The notes under the pieces were generated by a model. That model did not search any database and was not told the origin of the DNA. It was given only the letters and a program-made list of their open reading frames with translations. Of a stretch of DNA of 64,000 bases, positions 11,717-24,200 are shown piece by piece. Source of the stretch: Diphasiastrum complanatum (taxonomy: Eukaryota; Streptophyta; Lycopodiopsida; Lycopodiales; Lycopodiaceae). The position numbers were made by a program, and so were the translations under genes. The stretch covers positions 19,313,815 to 19,377,814 of the forward strand of contig CM055107.1 in NCBI GenBank assembly GCA_029204225.1. The letters are read 5' to 3'. Within the stretch, counting starts at the first letter, position 1. Each line of letters starts with the position of its first letter.

Positions 11717-11815
11717 GTCTACACACTGGCTAGTTTGGTTTCCCAAGCTTGAAAGCTAGGAAGTGTAATAAATCTAGGAAAATAGAAATGATACCACAAG
11801 GTTACAAGCTAAGAT
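11507..11815. repeat. Direct repeat pair around the right end of the inverted-repeat element
   Basis: The sequence at about 11510-11590 (with AAGCTTGAAAGCTAGGAAG) recurs in the same orientation at about 11726-11815. The second copy lies just outside the element's right end. This is more than a target-site duplication and suggests local duplication. Confidence 0.65.
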
Positions 11816-12077
11816 TAGCTTGGCAATTACAGTGCATAAAATAGAAATGGCACAACAATCCTGGACAAAAATACTTACCGTTCAGAAGATCTTCTCAAGA
11901 ACCTTTTCAAACTGAAGATGAGCTTCTAGACATCATGCTCATTATTTCTGTGAGATTTCAATTTGAAAGAATTACACACATATGCTGTCTGCAGTAGTAA
12001 GCCATGAATCAAAGTACAATGAAAGAGTACGATGTGAAAACTATAAATCTCATTTTAAATAGAGTGTCACCAGATGG

Positions 12078-12092
12078 TCATACTTCCTCCAC
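12078..12092 (-). CDS. GLY1: GLY1-like last coding exon (V-E-E-V, stop)
   Basis: The minus strand reads CTGTGACAG then GTGGAGGAAGTATGA. This gives the four-residue C-terminus typical of this enzyme family plus a TGA stop. The exon is only 15 coding bases, too short for ORF searches. It replaces the false end at 12221, where reading through the donor gives a premature TAA. Confidence 0.85.
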   Translation of the reverse strand: MEEV

Positions 12093-15000
12093 CTGTCACA
12101 GAACAAGCCACATTAGGTCTTGTATATTTACTTTCTGGTATCACTGTTAAAAATACCAAGAGCTTTATGTTTAAAAAATGAAAAAGCTAGCTCAAGCTTC
12201 ATTTTTCAAAACCTAGGAAGTTACCATACATGTGGTAAACTCATCAATTCAAGAACAGCTTTTTTTGGCGTCAGCTCATTGTCCAGAATTCGAGCAACAG
12301 CAGTCAAAACAGGCATCTGCACTCGGTATTTGCGAGCCAATGCAATGACGGCTCCAGCAGTGGCAACACCCTCAGCAACCTGCAATATTTTGCATAGTAT
12401 GGTAATATGAACTTTTGTCACCTTCATCACCAAAGTTTTTGCAATCTAGCTTTGCAACTTTTCTTTTTTTCCCTGTAAAACAAGAGGGAGATGGTACCTG
12501 ATTCATAGAAGACTGTATACTTTCAAGTGTTTCGCCTGCTCCAAGCCTCACACCGACTGACCTATTTCGGGAAAGCTTTACAAAACAAGTGAGCATGATA
12601 TCCCCTGTACCTGACAGGCCGGCTAATGTAGAAGATTCTGCTCCCATCTGAAATGTGACAGGAGATCAAAGCTGAACCAGAATAACAAGATACAAATACT
12701 CACCATGACTACTTTTGAAGAACAGTTTTAGAAAAAAAAAAGTTTAACAGTAGAAACTAGAAGAAAGGTCCCAAGCAGTAGCTTTGGTAATAGCAAATCC
12801 TAAATTATTGTGAATACATATACAAATAAAACTATCTCAAAAATACTCTAATTTCCCTTAATGCATAGAACCCACGGTTCTCAGAACCGTGGGTCCTGGG
12901 AACCATGGGGTGAACCGTACCACAGTTCATGAACCGTGGTACGGTTCCTATGTTTAGTTAATTAATTAATTAATTAACAAATTTCACACTCACAGACACA
13001 GATTCATTTCACACTGCACAGACACAGATTCATTTCACATTGCACAGACAAAGATTTCACATTTCAAAATTTGGACAGACTTAAATAGTTTGACAGATTT
13101 CACAGACACAAATTTCTCATTTCACAGATTCAATTCACAGACACAGATTTCACAGATTTATATTCACAGATTTCACAAACATAGATTTCACAGACAGAGT
13201 TCACAGATTTCACAAACACACTTTTTTTGGCCTTTTTATGCATAATTTTAGGCTGTTTTGGGGGGTAGGAACAAAAAAAAAAATTAATTAATTAGTAAGG
13301 TTCCTTAATGTATGCAAAAAAAAGAAGATTATCATGAGGAGAAAATGCATGCACCAATGGAGATACTGAATGAGAGCATATAAGTCGTCACAAGAAGGAT
13401 TCCAAAAGCAAAACAATTTTTTTTTTGCAAAGCATAGTACATCAACAGTAAATCATGTTGTAAATGTCTCTCTAATGTAATGGTCAACATGATTCTACTG
13501 TAACACAAATTAGAATAAGCCAATATATTTGAGATAGGTGCAAGAAATAAAAACCATGAAGACGACCTGTTCAAGGCACTCTAATAGCCCAAGAATGCTA
13601 TAAGGAAATGTCGTGCAAAACCTGAACAAGTACGATATCCAAAGCTAGTCGGAGAGATCAATAGTACCATACGACAGAACTTTGCAATATCACCAAAGGC
13701 CAAACAATATGCAGCAACCAAGAATACCATGGAACATCATCACAAAAAGGCTAAGCAATATGCAACAACCAAGACTACCAAGAAACATCATCACAAAATA
13801 TCCTCTCAAGGCCCATAGGTATATACTGGGTATTTAGCCCCTAACTAGTATACCATTAGGTATTAGGCCACTACCATCGAGGGCATGTCCTTATCGGACA
13901 CATGATAGCTTAGGTTCAGTAATCTTATCCTCTGGAAGGCTCCATTTTAGGGCTTCCTTGTGGGTATATGTAGGGCTGATTGCCGTTCATGTCATAGTTG
14001 ATGACATTGATCTCTCTCTTTAGTGACTAGTCTCCTAAAGCATTCTCTTTGCTGCTTTCTAGAGCTAGTTCCTGCGTATGTGTTGCTTTCTTAGCCTAGC
14101 TATTGATCTGAGGTAAATTTGTTTGTAAGTTGGTATCAGAGCACTTTCCTGAGCGATGGGGAGTGCCTTTCTTTCTGAGTGACTCATACGGTACCACCCC
14201 CATGCCCCGCCAAAGACCTGTGACCCTCTTGGTCACCCCGACTACTTGCCGGCTAGCATCTCGTCACTGACTGCTAGGGTCCCGACGGTCAAGAAACACC
14301 GCATCTCTGACAACTTGTCAGGCGGCCACACCGGGTCACTGCTCGTGATGCACCGGTCCCAACTTGGGACTGATGTCCTCCTCGGTCACTGGCCCTTGCC
14401 AATACTTGGCCTCAGGCCCTTAGGTGACCGGCCGTGCCAAGGTCATGATAGAGTCGTAACTGGACTCTAACATAATCCCTTGTTTCTCGATACTTTCATT
14501 TTGCATCATTTTATTTCATTTCCTTTGTTCTGTGATTTTGATTCCATTCTTACAATCCATTATTTTTTCTTTTGGGATCATCCGTTGTCATTATTTTCCA
14601 TTTTTACAATCCCTTAAAAAAAACACAAATTTCCTTTCCTGACGTGCGTTTTAGTTGTTTTTTCCATCTTGATTCTCGTTTACCTTCGCAATTTGAAAAA
14701 GAACAAAAAAACAAAACATGAGTGCTCGCAAGATTGTTTCAGTGATTTTGCAATACTTTTGTTTCGCGTCTCACCTGGGGTTAGACTCCCAGCAGCTGCT
14801 TCTTACTGGCTTCTTTCGGACCCGAACACATGCCGCTGACTCCGACGATGAGATTCCTATCCCTGTGCCACCGCAGAAAAAGCCCAGATGTAGTCGCCAT
14901 TTGCCTCCATCAGGGCCCACTATACACTCCACTCAGCAGACACTTCACACTTACTTTCGCTGATATGTACATATTCTCCACCTGGCCCGGGTTGTGGGCA

Positions 15001-15241
15001 TTGATACTTTTTATGTAGTTCTTTTGTTATACCTAGCCCGGGTTGTGGGCATTGATACTTTTTATGTAGTTCTTTTGTTATACCTGGCCCGAGTTGTGGG
15101 CTTATTTCACTTCTGCTTTCATTTGTAGCTAGTTTATGGCATTTTATGGCCATGTCCTCCTATGGATGATGCTCCCACTGTTGCTTGTACATATTTTCTT
15201 TTTGGTCTTATGCACCCACGGGTGCCCAAAAGATGTTAATA

Positions 15242-15293
<52 letters not shown>

Positions 15294-18200
15294 GCGATGG
15301 CAGCTCTGTCTCCAGCGATGGCTGCCCTATCCTAGACCCTGCCCTGGTCCGCCCTCCACCATGGCCCCTCCTCCTCCTCGCGCCCCTGCTCGTAGATCAG
15401 CACAATCCCCAGCCACCTCCTCACTCACCTCCCTCGCTCACCACTCACCTCCCCTTGCTGCCCCTTCCCCTAACCCCCTCGCTGCTCCTTCTCCTTCCCC
15501 CCTCGCTGCCCCTTCCCTCGCTGCTCCTTCTTCCCCTAACCCCCTCGCTGCTGCTCCTCCTTCGCCTTCCCCCCTCGCTGCTCCATCCCCCCCCCCCTCG
15601 CTGACCTCCCTGATCTCCTAGCTGCATCCCCCTCACCCATCCTTCTCGTTGACCACTCCTTGTCACTTATTGAATGCTTCACAGTTGACACATATTCCTC
15701 GCTGACCCCAAACCCCCCCTCTCATTGCCCCCTCACCTCACCCCCCTCGCTGATCCCTCACCTCACCCATGATATGGGAGTTACCAGGATTTTAGAGGAC
15801 AGCTTGGGACCTACTACCCCTTACGGTGAGCATTTATTGCAGTTTGGAGACGCCCATGAGTTAACCATTTACAATGGCCTAACTTGTTGGCCAAAATCTG
15901 GCAGTTATACTTGTCACCCTGTTACGAGCTCGTGACTAGTGCCGAACCCTAGAGAACACAGATAGGTCAGATACCACAGTCAGGGTCGTGTCCAGCGTAC
16001 ATGACCAACAGGGCAAGACAGTGTGAGTAGTGTGCCCTAGCACGGTCCATAGCCATGGTCGGCCTAACATAGCGTAGGGACTCTGTCAGCAGGATAGGGC
16101 CTCCAGTTGGGTCCCGACGTGCAGTCGGCCACGTCAGTGACACGTGGCCGACACTTGGTAGTCGCATGCTACCAGTCCTCACACTGGGCTAGGAGGGGCT
16201 TACTCTATATCAGGGAGTAGGCACGGTTGGGTGGATCAGTTAGTGTTTGCCCTACTATGATGTTAGGATCTATTACACTGGTATCAGAGCCATCTCCATC
16301 CTAGGGAGTTGAGTAGCAGCAATAGAGAAAGCTATCAGAAGATAGAAAAGATCTCTGAGTTTCTCAGAAGGGTTTTTGGACTTCAGATTTGCTATTTTGT
16401 GGACAAATTGAGATGTTGTCAGACCAGCGAGGGGGGATAGCAAAAGTTTCAGATTTTTTTGCACTTTTTCCAACCTCAAATCAGATTTCTCAGAAACCGC
16501 AGGTCTGAAAGCAGTTGAGGAAGAGCTGAGAAGGGCTTTTCTTGATTCTCTCTGTGGGAGTACAGTTCTCAGAAAGCGCTAAGTTTTCTTCCCTTGTACA
16601 GTTGTAAATTAGTCTTTTAGACTTTTTTTCCTTCAGAAGTTAAGGTACCTCTCTTTCAGTTTCCAAGATGACCACTCCTCAGGGACCTAATCAACCCCTG
16701 GAGAGAGGCTTCGACGAACTTGAAACAGAAGCCTTGGCTTACAGTAAAGGGAAAGAACCTATGGAAATGGAAGAACAGGAACAGTTTGCCGAAGAACTCG
16801 AAGAACTGGTTACCAAGGAGCAGTTTCTCCAGTTGGTAACAGAAGTGGATGAACTGAAGAGCTTGATTTTGAGTTCCGCGAAAGGAAGCCTTCCCTCCAC
16901 TTCTCAGTTGTCCCCTTCTCCACTTCCATTTGTTTCGGGTGAGACTTTACGGTCTCACCCCAGTGTTTTTAAAGATTTAAAGCCTCCTACTTTTAATGGG
17001 GAAGGATAGAAATGCAAATATTCTACAAACCTTCCTCAGCAAATGGAGGAACATTCATGCTCTTAAACAGACCCCTGACCATTTGCAAGCTACTGAGGCC
17101 AGTCTTTCCTTAGGGCCTATGGCCTATAAGTGGTGGTTAAATCTCCAGGAGACTGGGCAGACTCCCCGGTCATGGAAAGGTTTTGAAGAAGCTTTCCTAA
17201 GAGAATTTCTACGAGAAAATGAACTTGATAGAGCCTGGGAAGCCTAGGAAATAACAGTAATGGACAAGTCCCTCATCCAATATATCTCGCAGTATCGAGA
17301 GGCAATTTAAAAGATTAAAAATATGGATGACTATCAAAAAATCAGGGGATTTGTCCGTGGCCTCAAAGATGAATATAAAGTAGAGGTCCAGAGAAACTCG
17401 CCTACTACCCTTGAGCAAGCTCTCAGATATGCTCAAATCTATGATGATTCAGTGGGTAGGAAGAGAGCGAGACAACAACCACTTTCTGAGCAGCTTCCTC
17501 AGAAAGACTTTCAATTTAAAAAGAAATTTTTAAAAAGAAAGAAAGAAGATAAATTTAAAGGTGAAGCTCCTCAGAAACGCCCTTCACTCATACAGCCCTT
17601 AAAACCAGATGATTTTGAGAAAGCCAAACAAGAACGTTTGTGCTTTGTGTGTATGGGCAAGGGACACAAAGTCAGACAGTGTCCCAAGGGGCCTTTCACT
17701 AAAAAAGATAAAAAAGATAAAAAAACAAGTTCATCTTGTTCAGACTGTATGTTTCCCCAGTGACTCGGCAGCTTCCGAGATCAAAGTGTATCATGAAGAT
17801 CATGAACATTGTTGCCAGCTGACCTCTGCAATGCTAGCGAGACCCTTCAGCTTTGGGCCGCATGACCTAGTACGTATGCATGGGAAAGTTGGTAACCACT
17901 CAGTAAGAGTTATGGTTGATGATGGGGCAACCCATAATTTCATCAACTACACCCTGGTTAAAAAGCTTAAACTACCAGAAGTACCTAGTCAGCATAGGTA
18001 CATAGTTTCATTAGCTAAGGGTGAAGATAAAAAAATACGGGAAACTATGGTAAGTAATTTGAATCTTGGTATTCAAGGGTACCAAGATGAAATAAACTTT
18101 CAGATAATGCACCTGGATCGTACAGACATTGTTCTCGGGAGAGATTGGCTCTACAGTTTAGGACCTTCCCTCCACAGAAACTATCAGGAGAACACCCTCA

Positions 18201-21200
18201 GCTTTCAGCATAAAGGCCGAGAGATCCAATTGCATGGGGAGCATGATGTACCCAACAGTCCTATGGTCTGCAATTCAAAGCTCTGTCAGTTAATCGGAGA
18301 TGAAGACCATCAGGTATTCTTATGTGACTTTGAAGTTTCTATTTCCAGTTCTATTCAGCAGAAAATCAGTAAATTAGAAACTTTATTGTCTAAATTTAAA
18401 GATGTTTTTCTTAAAAATTTGCCACATGGTTTACCACCTAGCAGAGAGGTAGATCATGTAATAAACCTAGTACCAGGTACAGCACCTGTTTCTAAAACTC
18501 CGTATCGGGTCAGCCGAACAGAGGATGAAGAAATAACTAGGCGGTTAACAGACTATCTTGGGAAAGGCCAAATTCAGACCAGTAGTTCACCATGGGCCTC
18601 ACCAGTCCTATTGGTGAAAAAGAAAGAGGGGTCTATGCATCTTTGCGTAGATTACAGAGCCCTCAATAAAGTCACAATTAAGAATAAATACCCTATGCCT
18701 CGGGCAGACGAGTTGTTTGACCAACTCGATGGGGCTAATTTTTTCAGTAAAATAGACCTCAGATCGGGATATCATCAAGTCCGTATTAAATCGGAAGATG
18801 TCTCGAAATAGCTTTTAGGACTCGTCACAGTCATTATGAGTTTAAGGTGATGCCATTTGGCTCACAAATGCTCCAGCTACATTTATGACCTTGATGAACA
18901 GTGTCCTCAGACCATACTTGGGTAAGTTTGTAGTCGTATTTTTAGATGACATCCTCGTATACAGCAAAACGAGGAAGGAGCATCTAAAACACCTCAGAAA
19001 GGTGTTTCGACTGCTCAAAAAGCATAAGCTTTATGCTAAACAATCCAAGTCTGAATTCTTCGTTGAAGAAGTAGCATATTTGGGTCACATTATCTCGTCA
19101 GATGGGATTAAGATGGACCCGAATAAGGTTAAAGCCATACTCAGTTGGCTGAGACCTCATAATATTTTAGAACTTCAGATCTTTCTTGGTTTGGCGGGAT
19201 ATTACAGATGATTTGTCAAGGAATATGCTCAGATAGCAGTTCCCATGACAAATCTTCTTAAGGGGACGGGAAAGGAGTACATTTGGGAGTCCGCACAGCA
19301 GGAGAGCTTTGATGCTCTCAAAACAACCTTAGCTACAGCACCAGTTTTAAAGGTCGTCCACCCCAGTCAGCCATTTGTGGTCGAAACAGATGCTAGCGAC
19401 TTTGCAGTTGGTGCTGTGCTAACTCAGAGTGGACGACCAGTTGCGTTCGAGAGTAAAAAACTCGAGCCAGCTCAGACTAGCTACAGTGCCTATGAAAAGG
19501 AACTCTTTTAGGACTTGGAGGCATTATTTGTATGGTGCCAACTTTGAGGTCCTGATAGACCATGAGAGTCTTAGATACCTTTGCAATCAACCTGAGCTTA
19601 GAGGTCGGAAAGCTCGTTGGGCAAAGTTGATGCAAGAGTTTGACATGTCTATCAGATATAGACGTGGAAAATTCAATAGAATAGCAGATGCCCTTAGTAG
19701 AATGCCTATGATAAACGAGCTGAGTTTTACTCAGATTCGTAATGAGTTACTCGAGTCCTTGAGAGGGAAATGCCAGCATGATGCATTCTTCTCTACTATC
19801 TGGAACTCAGTCCAGAGCAGACAGTTACAGACTCCAGAACCAGTTCCCGGGGCTGGTGCCAGTTCATCCAAGAATACGGCAACTTCCATTGAGGATGATA
19901 ATGAGTACGAGTATACGTCGTCAGATGACGTTGAGGATTTTGAGCCTGTATTACACAAGCAAACCCCAGTGGTTGAGGGTCAGTTGACTCAAGGATTCAA
20001 ATGGAAACAGTATTCCATTCAAGATGAGTACTTGCTCTATAGAGATAGAGTATGTGTCCCCAATTCAGAGGATTATAGGCAGCAGGTCCTATATGCATGT
20101 CATGACAATCCTAGTGCGGGACACCCAGGCATACAGAAGACCTATGAGCTTCTTCGTAGGCAATTTTACTGGCCCAGTATGAAAAAGGACGTTCACCAAT
20201 ATGTAACTAGTTGCCAGAAATATCAAGTAAACAAAGCAGAGCGTTTAAAGGCAGGAGGGTTGTTACATCCCTTAGAAATACCAGCTGGTAAATGGGAGAG
20301 TATCTCCATGGATTTTATAGTAGGCTTGCCTAAAACCCAAAGGGGTAATGACGCTATATGGGTCACAGTTGACCGTCTGACCAAAATGGCTCATTTTATT
20401 CCGACCAAAACAACCGTTAGAGCTCCAGAGTTAGCAAGGTTGTTTGTAGACGGGCTATTTAAATTGTACGGTCTACCTTCCGGCATAGTCAGTGACCGGG
20501 ACAGTAAATTACTAGAAATTTTTGAAGGGCAGTATTCCATCATCTCCATACTAAACTTAATATGAGTACCACCAACCATCCACAGACGGACGGTCAAACA
20601 GGGAGGGTAAATCAAGTGCTGGAGGATATGCTTCGTGCATACGTCAGCAAGAAGCAGACTAATTGGGAGGAGTATCTCTCGATATTAGAGTTTGCTTACA
20701 ACAGTACCAAACATTCAGCTATGGGATACAACCCATTTATGTTGATGTATGGTTTTCAGCCACGCTCACCAACAGCTGTAGGGTTTAAACAAGAAAAAGT
20801 TAAAGCAGCCAGAAACTTTTTAGAGGACCTAAACCAGATGATAGAACATGCTAAGCGTAGCATTAGGCAGTCCCAGGATCGAGCCAGACATTATGAGATC
20901 CACACAGACGGGATGTGCAGTTCTCCACTGGTGAGAAAGTCTACTTGAGAGTCCCAGTCGACTCTAAAACCCTCAAATCAGGAGTGTGTGCTAAGTTGTC
21001 TCCAAGGTATTTAAATCTCAGAATTTATCCCTGTTTTTCAGAAGTTTTTCAGGAGTCTGAGTTTCAAACTTGCTTGCTACAGACCAGCGACCTACAGGCT
21101 GAGAGTAAATCGGAGATTTGAGGTGATTTAGAGCTGTAAATTGGACAAATCGGACCGGATAGGTTGCTGTCCAACAAGCGAGGGCAAGGAGTTCAAAAAT

Positions 21201-24200
21201 TCCGGATTTCCTTTTGTAAATTTCCGGTTTTTGTCGGTTTGTTGGAGCCCCACACCTGAAATCAGATCAGTTAGCTACTCAACTCAAGAACCGGGGAATT
21301 TGGTAACATTTTGAAGCTTCAAACTGGCATTTTCCGGGACAGCAGGTCTGAAATCTTGGGCAAAAGAGCTGAGAGGGTTCCTTTTCATTCTTTCTTTGGA
21401 AGTACAGTCCTCAGAAACAGCTAAGTCATCTTTCCTTTCCCTTGTACAGTTGTAAATTAGTCTTTTAGACTTTTTTTCCTTCAGAAGTTAAGGTAGCTCT
21501 CTTTCAGTTCCGAAGATGACCACTCCTCAGGGACCTGATCAACCCCCGGAGAGAGGCTTCGACGAACTTGAAACAGAAGCCTTGGCTTACAGAAAAGGGA
21601 AGGAACCCATGGAAGTAGAAGAACAGGAACAGTTCACCGAAGAACTCGACGAACTGGTTACCAAGGAGCAATTCCTCCAATTGGTAACAGAAGTGGATGA
21701 ACTGAAGTTGGCATTAGCCAATTTCAAGTCCAGTGTGGACGACTCGTTCGCTGAACTCAAAAACTTGATTTTGAGTTCCGCGAAAGGAAGCTTCTCTCCA
21801 CTTCTCAGTTATCCCCTTCTCCACTTCCATCAGTTTCGGGTGAGACTTTACGGTCTCACCCCAGTGTTTTTAAAGACTTAAAACCTCCTACTTTTAATGG
21901 GGAAGAGAAGGATAGAAATGCAGATATTCTACAAACCTTCCTCAGCAAATGGAAGAACATTCATGCTCTTAAACAGACCCCTGACCATTTGCAAGCTATT
22001 GAGGCCAGTCTTTCCTTAGGGCCTATGGCCTATAAGTGGTGGTTAAATCTCCAAGAGACTGGGCAGACTCCCGGGTCATGGAAAGCTTTTGAAGAAGCTT
22101 TCCTAAGAGAATTTCTACCAGAGAATGAACTTGATAGAGCCTGGGAAGCCTGGGAAAGAACAGTAATGGACAAGTCCCTCATCCAATACATCTCGCAGTA
22201 TCGAGAAGCAATTTTAAAGATTAAAAATATGGATGACTATCAGAAAATCATAAGATTTGTCCGTGGCCTCAAAGATGAATATAAAGTAGAGGTCCAGAGA
22301 AACTCGCCTACTACCCTTGAGCAAGCTCTCAGATATGCTCAAATCTATGATGATTCAGTGGGTAGGAAGAGAGCGAGACAACAACCACTTTCTGAGCAGC
22401 TTCCTCAGAAAGACTTTCAATTTAAAAAGAAATTTTTAAAAAGAAAGAAAGAAGATAAATTTAAAGGTGAAGCTCCTCAGAAACGCCCTTCACTCATACA
22501 GCCCTTAAAACCAGATGATTTTGAGAAAGCCAACAAGAACGTTTGTGCTTTGTGTGTATGGGCAAGGGACACACAGTCAGACAGTGTCCTAAGGGGCCTT
22601 TCACTAAAAAAGATAAGAAAGATAAAAAACAAGTTCATCTTGTTCAGACTGTATGTTTCCCCAGTGACTCGGCAGCTTCCGAGATCAAAGTGTATCATGA
22701 AGATCATGAACACTGTTGCCTTAGCCCCGTCGAGTTGATCAAACAACTCGTCTGCCCGAGGCATAGGGTATTTATTCTTAATTGTGACTTTATTGAGGGC
22801 TCTGTAATCTACGCAAAGACGCATAGACCCCTCTTTCTTTTTCACCAGTAGGACTGGTGAGGCCCATGGTGAACTACTGGTCTGAATTTGGCCTTTCCCA
22901 AGATAGTCTGTTAACTGCCTAGTTATTTCTTCACCCTCTGTTCGGCTGACCTGATACGGAGGTTTAGAAACAGGTGCTGTACCTGGTACTAGGTTTATTA
23001 CATGATCTACCTCTCTGCTAGGTGGTAAACCATGCGGTAAATCTTCAGGAAAAACGTCTTTAAATTTAGACAATAAAGTTTCTAATTTACTGATTTTCTG
23101 CTGAATAGAACTGGAAATAGAAACTTCAGGAATAAACTGAAAGTCACATAAGAATACCTGATGATCTTCGTCTCCGATTAGCTGACAGAGCTCTGAACTG
23201 CAGACCATAGGGCTGGTGGGAACATCATGCTCCCCATGCAACTGGATCTCTCGGCCTTTATGCTGAAAGTTGAGGGTGTTCTCCTGATAGTTTCTGTGGA
23301 GGGAAGGTCCTAAACTGTAGAGCCAATCTCTCCCAAGAACAATGTCTGTTTATCTGAAAGTTTATTTCATCTTGGTATCCCTGAATACCAAGATTTAACT
23401 TACTTACCATAGTTTCCCATATTTTTTTTATCTTCACCCTTAGCTAATGAAACTATGTACCTATGCTGACTAGGTACTTCTGGTAGTTTAAGCTTTTTAA
23501 CCAGGGTGTAGTTGATGAAATTATGGGTTGCCCCATCATCAACCATGACTCTTACTGACTGGTTACCAACTTTCCCATGCATACGTACTAGGTCATGCGG
23601 CCCAAAGCTAAAGGATCTCGCTAGCATTGCAGAGGTCAGTAAAATAGACCTCAGATCGAGATATCATCAAGTCCGTATAAAATCGGAAGATGTCTCGAAA
23701 ACAGCTTTTAGGACTCGTCACGATCATTATGAGTTTAAGGTGATGCCATTTGGGCTCACAAATGCTCCAGCTACCTTTATGACCTTGATGAACAGTGTCC
23801 TCAGACCATACTTGGGTAAGTTTGTAGTCGTATTTCTAGATGACATCCTCGTTTACAGCAAAACGAGGAAGGAGCATCTAAAACACCTCAGAAAGGTGTT
23901 TCGACTGCTCAGAAAGCATAAGCTCTATGCTAAACAATCCAAGTGTGAATTCTTCGTTGAAGAAGTAGCATATTTGGGTCACATTATCTCTTCAGATGGG
24001 ATTAAGATGGACCCAAATAAAAATTAAAGCCATACTCAGTTGGCTGAGACCTCACAATATTTTGGAACTTCAGATCTTTCTTGGTCTGGCGGGATATTAC
24101 AGACGATTTGTCAAGGAATATGCTCAGATAGCAGTCCCTATGACAAATCTCCTTAAGGGGAAGGGAAAGGATTCATTTGGGAATCCGCGCAGCAGGAGAG

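Noticed and set aside
12221-12229. TAA at 12221 as the true end of the GLY1-like protein
   Set aside because: A GT donor at 12229 and acceptor at 12093 give the conserved V-E-E-V ending; the read-through ending does not match the family.
12120-12410. Plus-strand frame of 96 codons
   Set aside because: Antisense shadow of the GLY1-like exon at 12230-12379, which has conserved protein sequence and splice sites.
12985-13215. Possible CRISPR-like array
   Set aside because: Unit length is irregular and there are no unique spacers of constant size; plant nuclear context.
15185-15604. 139-codon Leu/Ser/Pro-rich frame
   Set aside because: It is made by reading through the (CT)n tract and the low-complexity LINE leader in the wrong frame.
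22477-23241. Minus-strand frame of 254 codons with reverse-transcriptase motifs, looking like a separate antisense element
   Set aside because: It is the inverted segment of Gypsy copy 2; both ends run into plus-strand copy 2 sequence at matching positions.
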